From Candidatus Saccharimonadota bacterium (GTDB lineage: Bacteria > Patescibacteriota > Saccharimonadia > Saccharimonadales > Saccharimonadaceae): a stretch of 7,463 nucleotides of DNA. The position numbers were made by a program, and so were the translations under genes. The notes under the pieces were generated by a model that was not told the DNA's origin, did not search any database, and was given only the letters and a program-made list of their open reading frames with translations. The stretch is taken from contig DODJ01000032.1 of the NCBI GenBank assembly GCA_003545655.1, positions 1-7,463 of the forward strand, written 5' to 3'. Every line of letters begins with the position of its first letter. Positions within the stretch are counted from its first letter, which is position 1. Below, piece by piece: positions 5,460 to 7,463 of this stretch.

Positions 5460-5484
5460 ACTCGCCCCTTCGGGGGCGAGTTTT
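5460..5484 (+). terminator. UUCG-loop intrinsic terminator
   Basis: ACTCGCCCC (5460-5468) and GGGGCGAGT (5473-5481) form a perfect 9-bp stem around the very stable C(UUCG)G tetraloop, followed by TTTTCATTTT. It ends the membrane-protein transcript. On the minus strand the hairpin follows the der stop by about 14 bases but has no T-run behind it, so it is at best a weak terminator for der. Confidence 0.93.
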
Positions 5485-5495
5485 CATTTTATTCG

Positions 5496-6884
5496 CTATA
5501 GCTCGTACTCGCCGTCTTGGGGCGCTTCAGCGGCTGCGGCGGCGCGCTCAGCTTTCTCTCGGTTGGCCTTAATTTGTTTTTCATCACGGAAGCTAAACTT
5601 GATAGCAGTCCCGGCGAAGTCGAAGGCTTCACGCATAACGCGTTCAAGGTGGCGCTTGTAGCTCCAGTGAAGGAACTTAAGGTTGCTGCCGTAAATAACA
5701 AACCATGGCGGTGACGTGTCGGTTTGTACCATGTAGCGAAGCTTTGGAAAGGTGTTCTTAAGGCCTGCTGGTGGGTGTGCGGCGACGGTCTTCTGTAGAA
5801 GATCGTTGAGTTTGCGTGTTTTGAGCTCTTGGGTGCGGCGTGTGTAAATATCTAAAATAAGGTCAAACAGCTTCGAAACGTTTTGCCCGGTTACCGAGCT
5901 GGTGAAAATGAGGGGTGCCCATGGCACAAAATCGAACGTACGAGAAATACGCGGTGCAAGCGCGTCGCGGGTGTAGGCGTCTTTTTCAATAACGCTGTCC
6001 CACTTACTTACCACCACCACAAGCCCCTTGCCTGCTTCATTGATGATACCAGCAAGGCGCTGGTCAAGTTGGGTATTTAGTTCGTTTACATCCATAAGAA
6101 GAAAACAAATATCACTTTCTTCAATGGCTTGAAGTGTACGAAGAACACTAAATTTCTCAATACCCACTTCTTGCTTGCCCTGGCGGCGCACCCCGGCGGT
6201 GTCGAGTAGCTCGATATATTCACCCTTATATTTCACCTTTATGCGGTTAATATCGCGGGTGGTGCCGGCAATGTTCGCTACCAGCGCTTGTTGCTTACCG
6301 GCGAGGGTGTTAAAGAGGTTACTTTTACCAACGTTCGGTCGGCCAATAAGGGATACACGAATAGCACTATGGTCTTGTTCGGTTCTTGCTGGAAGAAGCT
6401 CCGTAAGGCGGTCGAGGGTTTCGATAATACCTTGAGCATGCTCGGCGCTGGTGGGGATGATATCTTTAATGCCAAGGCGTTTGAATTCATCCGTTGGCAG
6501 GCTGCCAGCAAGGTCGGCTTTATTGGTAAGCAAAATAACCGGTTTGCGGCTTTTGAGAGCCTTTTTGGCAACAATGCGGTCTTCATCGCCTACATATTCG
6601 GTACTATCGACGACGACGAGAATAACATCGGCGGCATCGGCGGCTTCGGTGATTTGATCTTGAATAGAAGCTTCAAATTCGTCGTTGGGGTCTTTTAGTC
6701 CGGCGGTGTCAACGAGCCAGAAGTTGTGGTCGCCGTAGGTCACCCTACCAAGAACGCTGTCGCGAGTAGTGCCGGCTTCTTTTGCGACAATTGCCTGCTT
6801 GGTTTTCACGAAACGGTTAAAAAGCGAACTTTTTCCTGCGTTCGCGCGGCCAATGATAGCAACGGTAGGTAATTTTGAAGCCAT
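5496..6884 (-). CDS. der: Ribosome-assembly GTPase Der (EngA), tandem G domains
   Basis: Der is a GTPase with two G domains in tandem and a C-terminal KH-like domain; it acts in 50S subunit maturation. The 462-residue product fits the family. First G domain: P-loop GRANAGKSS (12-20), GTTRD (38-42), DTAG (59-62), NKAD (121-124). Second: GRPNVGKSN (181-189), GTTRD (207-211), DTAG (228-231), then SKWD (293-296) where NKxD is usual. The KH-like part follows at about 355-440 and ends in a charged, alanine-rich tail. The first P-loop is also unusual, since GRPNVGKS is the norm. ATG 6884-6882 begins the conserved MASKLPTVAIIGR. The frame stays open 37 codons upstream, but that stretch crosses a large intergenic hairpin and is unlike the family. 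No Shine-Dalgarno site is seen. TAAAAT ending ten bases upstream could be a -10, giving a very short leader. Confidence 0.96.
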   Translation of the reverse strand: MASKLPTVAIIGRANAGKSSLFNRFVKTKQAIVAKEAGTTRDSVLGRVTYGDHNFWLVDTAGLKDPNDEFEASIQDQITEAADAADVILVVVDSTEYVGDEDRIVAKKALKSRKPVILLTNKADLAGSLPTDEFKRLGIKDIIPTSAEHAQGIIETLDRLTELLPARTEQDHSAIRVSLIGRPNVGKSNLFNTLAGKQQALVANIAGTTRDINRIKVKYKGEYIELLDTAGVRRQGKQEVGIEKFSVLRTLQAIEESDICFLLMDVNELNTQLDQRLAGIINEAGKGLVVVVSKWDSVIEKDAYTRDALAPRISRTFDFVPWAPLIFTSSVTGQNVSKLFDLILDIYTRRTQELKTRKLNDLLQKTVAAHPPAGLKNTFPKLRYMVQTDTSPPWFVIYGSNLKFLHWSYKRHLERVMREAFDFAGTAIKFSFRDEKQIKANREKAERAAAAAEAPQDGEYEL

Positions 6885-6954
6885 AACAGAGGTAATTTTA
6901 GCATAGTTTTGGGAATTTTGCGAGCGTAAGTAGGATGAATACGGAAAAGCAAAT

Positions 6955-7001
6955 CGCCCCACGACATGTGGAGCGGTCTGCTCGACACATGCCATGAGGC
7001 G
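6955..7001 (-). other. Long intergenic stem-loop between pseudouridine synthase gene and der
   Basis: 6955-6970 pairs with 6986-7001 over all 16 positions when read as minus-strand RNA, with three G-U pairs. Inside, GAGC and GCTC (6971-6974 with 6980-6983) add four pairs around a five-base loop, leaving a two-base bulge (6984-6985). On the minus strand it is followed by ATTTGCTTTTCC, a weak U-rich tail. It may terminate or process the upstream transcript. The rest of 6885-7061 holds no gene that I can support, except possible weak der promoter elements and a 12-bp palindrome at 7034-7045. Confidence 0.6.
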
Positions 7002-7061
7002 CGTATCAGTTTGTTGGAAAGAGTTTGCTGTGTATACGTACGTATCCCTGGAGCCGTATCG

Positions 7062-7463
7062 TTATCTCTTCTCAGTAACAGCGTAAGCACCTGGTGGCAC
7101 ACCTTCGAGCGTATAGGCGCCAAACTGCGTACGATGCAACACCGTAACCTCGTACCCAAGCGCCGCAAAGGTGCGCCGAATCTGTCGGTTGCGGCCTTCG
7201 TGCATGTGTACTACCCAAGTGGTGCGATCATCGCCTTGCCGCTCAAGCATAAGTTTGCTTGGGCCATCTTCAAGCATGACGCCGTAGTCACTGATCATTT
7301 GCTGATGGAGCGGTTCGAGCGGCGCATTGAGCGTTATCTCGTATTGTTTAGTTTTATGGAACTTGGGGTGTGTCATTTCGTAAGCAAAGGTACCGTCATC
7401 AGAAAGAAGCAGCACGCCACTACTGTCTTTATCAAGTCTTCCAACAGGTTTCAAGTGATGAAG
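7062..7463 (-). CDS. RsuA/RluB-family rRNA pseudouridine synthase, N-terminus outside window
   Basis: The C-terminal 133 residues of a pseudouridine synthase of the RsuA/RluB/RluE/RluF family, which converts a specific rRNA uridine to pseudouridine. The first visible residues LHHLKPVGRLDKDSSGVLLL carry the catalytic aspartate (Asp11 of the visible part, in GRLD). KTKQYE (37-42) and HEGRNRQIRR (88-97) are the other family motifs, the last a signature near the active site. The frame is open to the right edge, so the N-terminal part, with its expected S4-like RNA-binding domain, lies outside. Which rRNA position is modified cannot be told from this part; RluB-like is the commonest match for this motif style. 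The gene points toward der, 177 bp downstream, with a long hairpin between them, so co-transcription is doubtful. Confidence 0.9.
   Translation of the reverse strand, partial: LHHLKPVGRLDKDSSGVLLLSDDGTFAYEMTHPKFHKTKQYEITLNAPLEPLHQQMISDYGVMLEDGPSKLMLERQGDDRTTWVVHMHEGRNRQIRRTFAALGYEVTVLHRTQFGAYTLEGVPPGAYAVTEKR

Noticed and set aside
6885..6995. N-terminal extension of der by 37 codons to an upstream ATG
   Set aside because: The extension crosses the long intergenic hairpin, does not resemble any Der N-terminus, and the conserved start MASKLPTVAIIGR fits ATG 6884.
6885..7061. A tRNA gene in the gap upstream of der
   Set aside because: The paired region forms one long hairpin, with no cloverleaf and no T-arm GGTTCRA sequence.
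1..7463. CRISPR array, insertion sequence or attachment site
   Set aside because: No spaced direct repeats, transposase or recombinase motifs, or terminal inverted repeats were seen.

Overview
The window looks like a piece of chromosome from an ultra-small Patescibacteria/CPR bacterium, most likely Candidatus Saccharibacteria (TM7). This is inferred from gene style, not from a marker search. The signs are a TopA whose C-terminus carries repeated short GR(F/Y)GP modules with no zinc ribbon in the visible part, a compact 285-residue DprA without the N-terminal SAM-like domain, a type IV pilin-like gene, and short genes with compact promoters. TGA ends dprA and the membrane-protein gene, so UGA is read as stop. 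That argues against the SR1/Gracilibacteria code.

Layout, left to right. Bases 1-2214 (minus strand) hold topA, whose 3' end lies outside the window. dprA (2355-3212, minus) lies just upstream of it in the same direction, separated by 140 bp. Divergent from dprA is a textbook promoter (TTGACT, 17 bp, TATAAT) that drives about 390 bases without a normal gene and ends in a strong intrinsic terminator at 3619-3655. This stretch folds on paper into a branched RNA closed by a helix that starts at the predicted transcription start. It also contains a 20-codon ORF with a perfect Shine-Dalgarno site. I do not recognise it as tmRNA, RNase P RNA, SRP RNA, 6S RNA or a known riboswitch, and it is the best candidate here for something undescribed. 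A prepilin-like gene (3711-4319, plus) follows and converges on pth (4341-4910, minus). pth shares a compact divergent promoter region with a small three-helix membrane protein gene (5029-5454, plus), whose leader can form two competing hairpins. A UUCG terminator separates that gene from der (5496-6884, minus). Upstream of der are a long intergenic hairpin (6955-7001) and the C-terminal part of an RsuA/RluB-family pseudouridine synthase gene (7062-7463, minus, running off the right edge).

Functional themes. TopA, Pth, Der and the pseudouridine synthase are housekeeping genes for DNA topology, peptidyl-tRNA recycling, 50S subunit assembly and rRNA modification. DprA and the pilin-like protein both fit natural DNA uptake: a surface or pseudopilus component, and the loader of RecA onto incoming single strands. 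The RNA unit lies between these two genes.

Regulation. Three genes (topA, pilin, pth) have TATACT ending only 6-7 bases before the ATG and no Shine-Dalgarno site, so their mRNAs are probably leaderless. dprA, the membrane protein and the 20-codon ORF have Shine-Dalgarno sites. All RNA structures were paired by hand and need folding and covariation tests.
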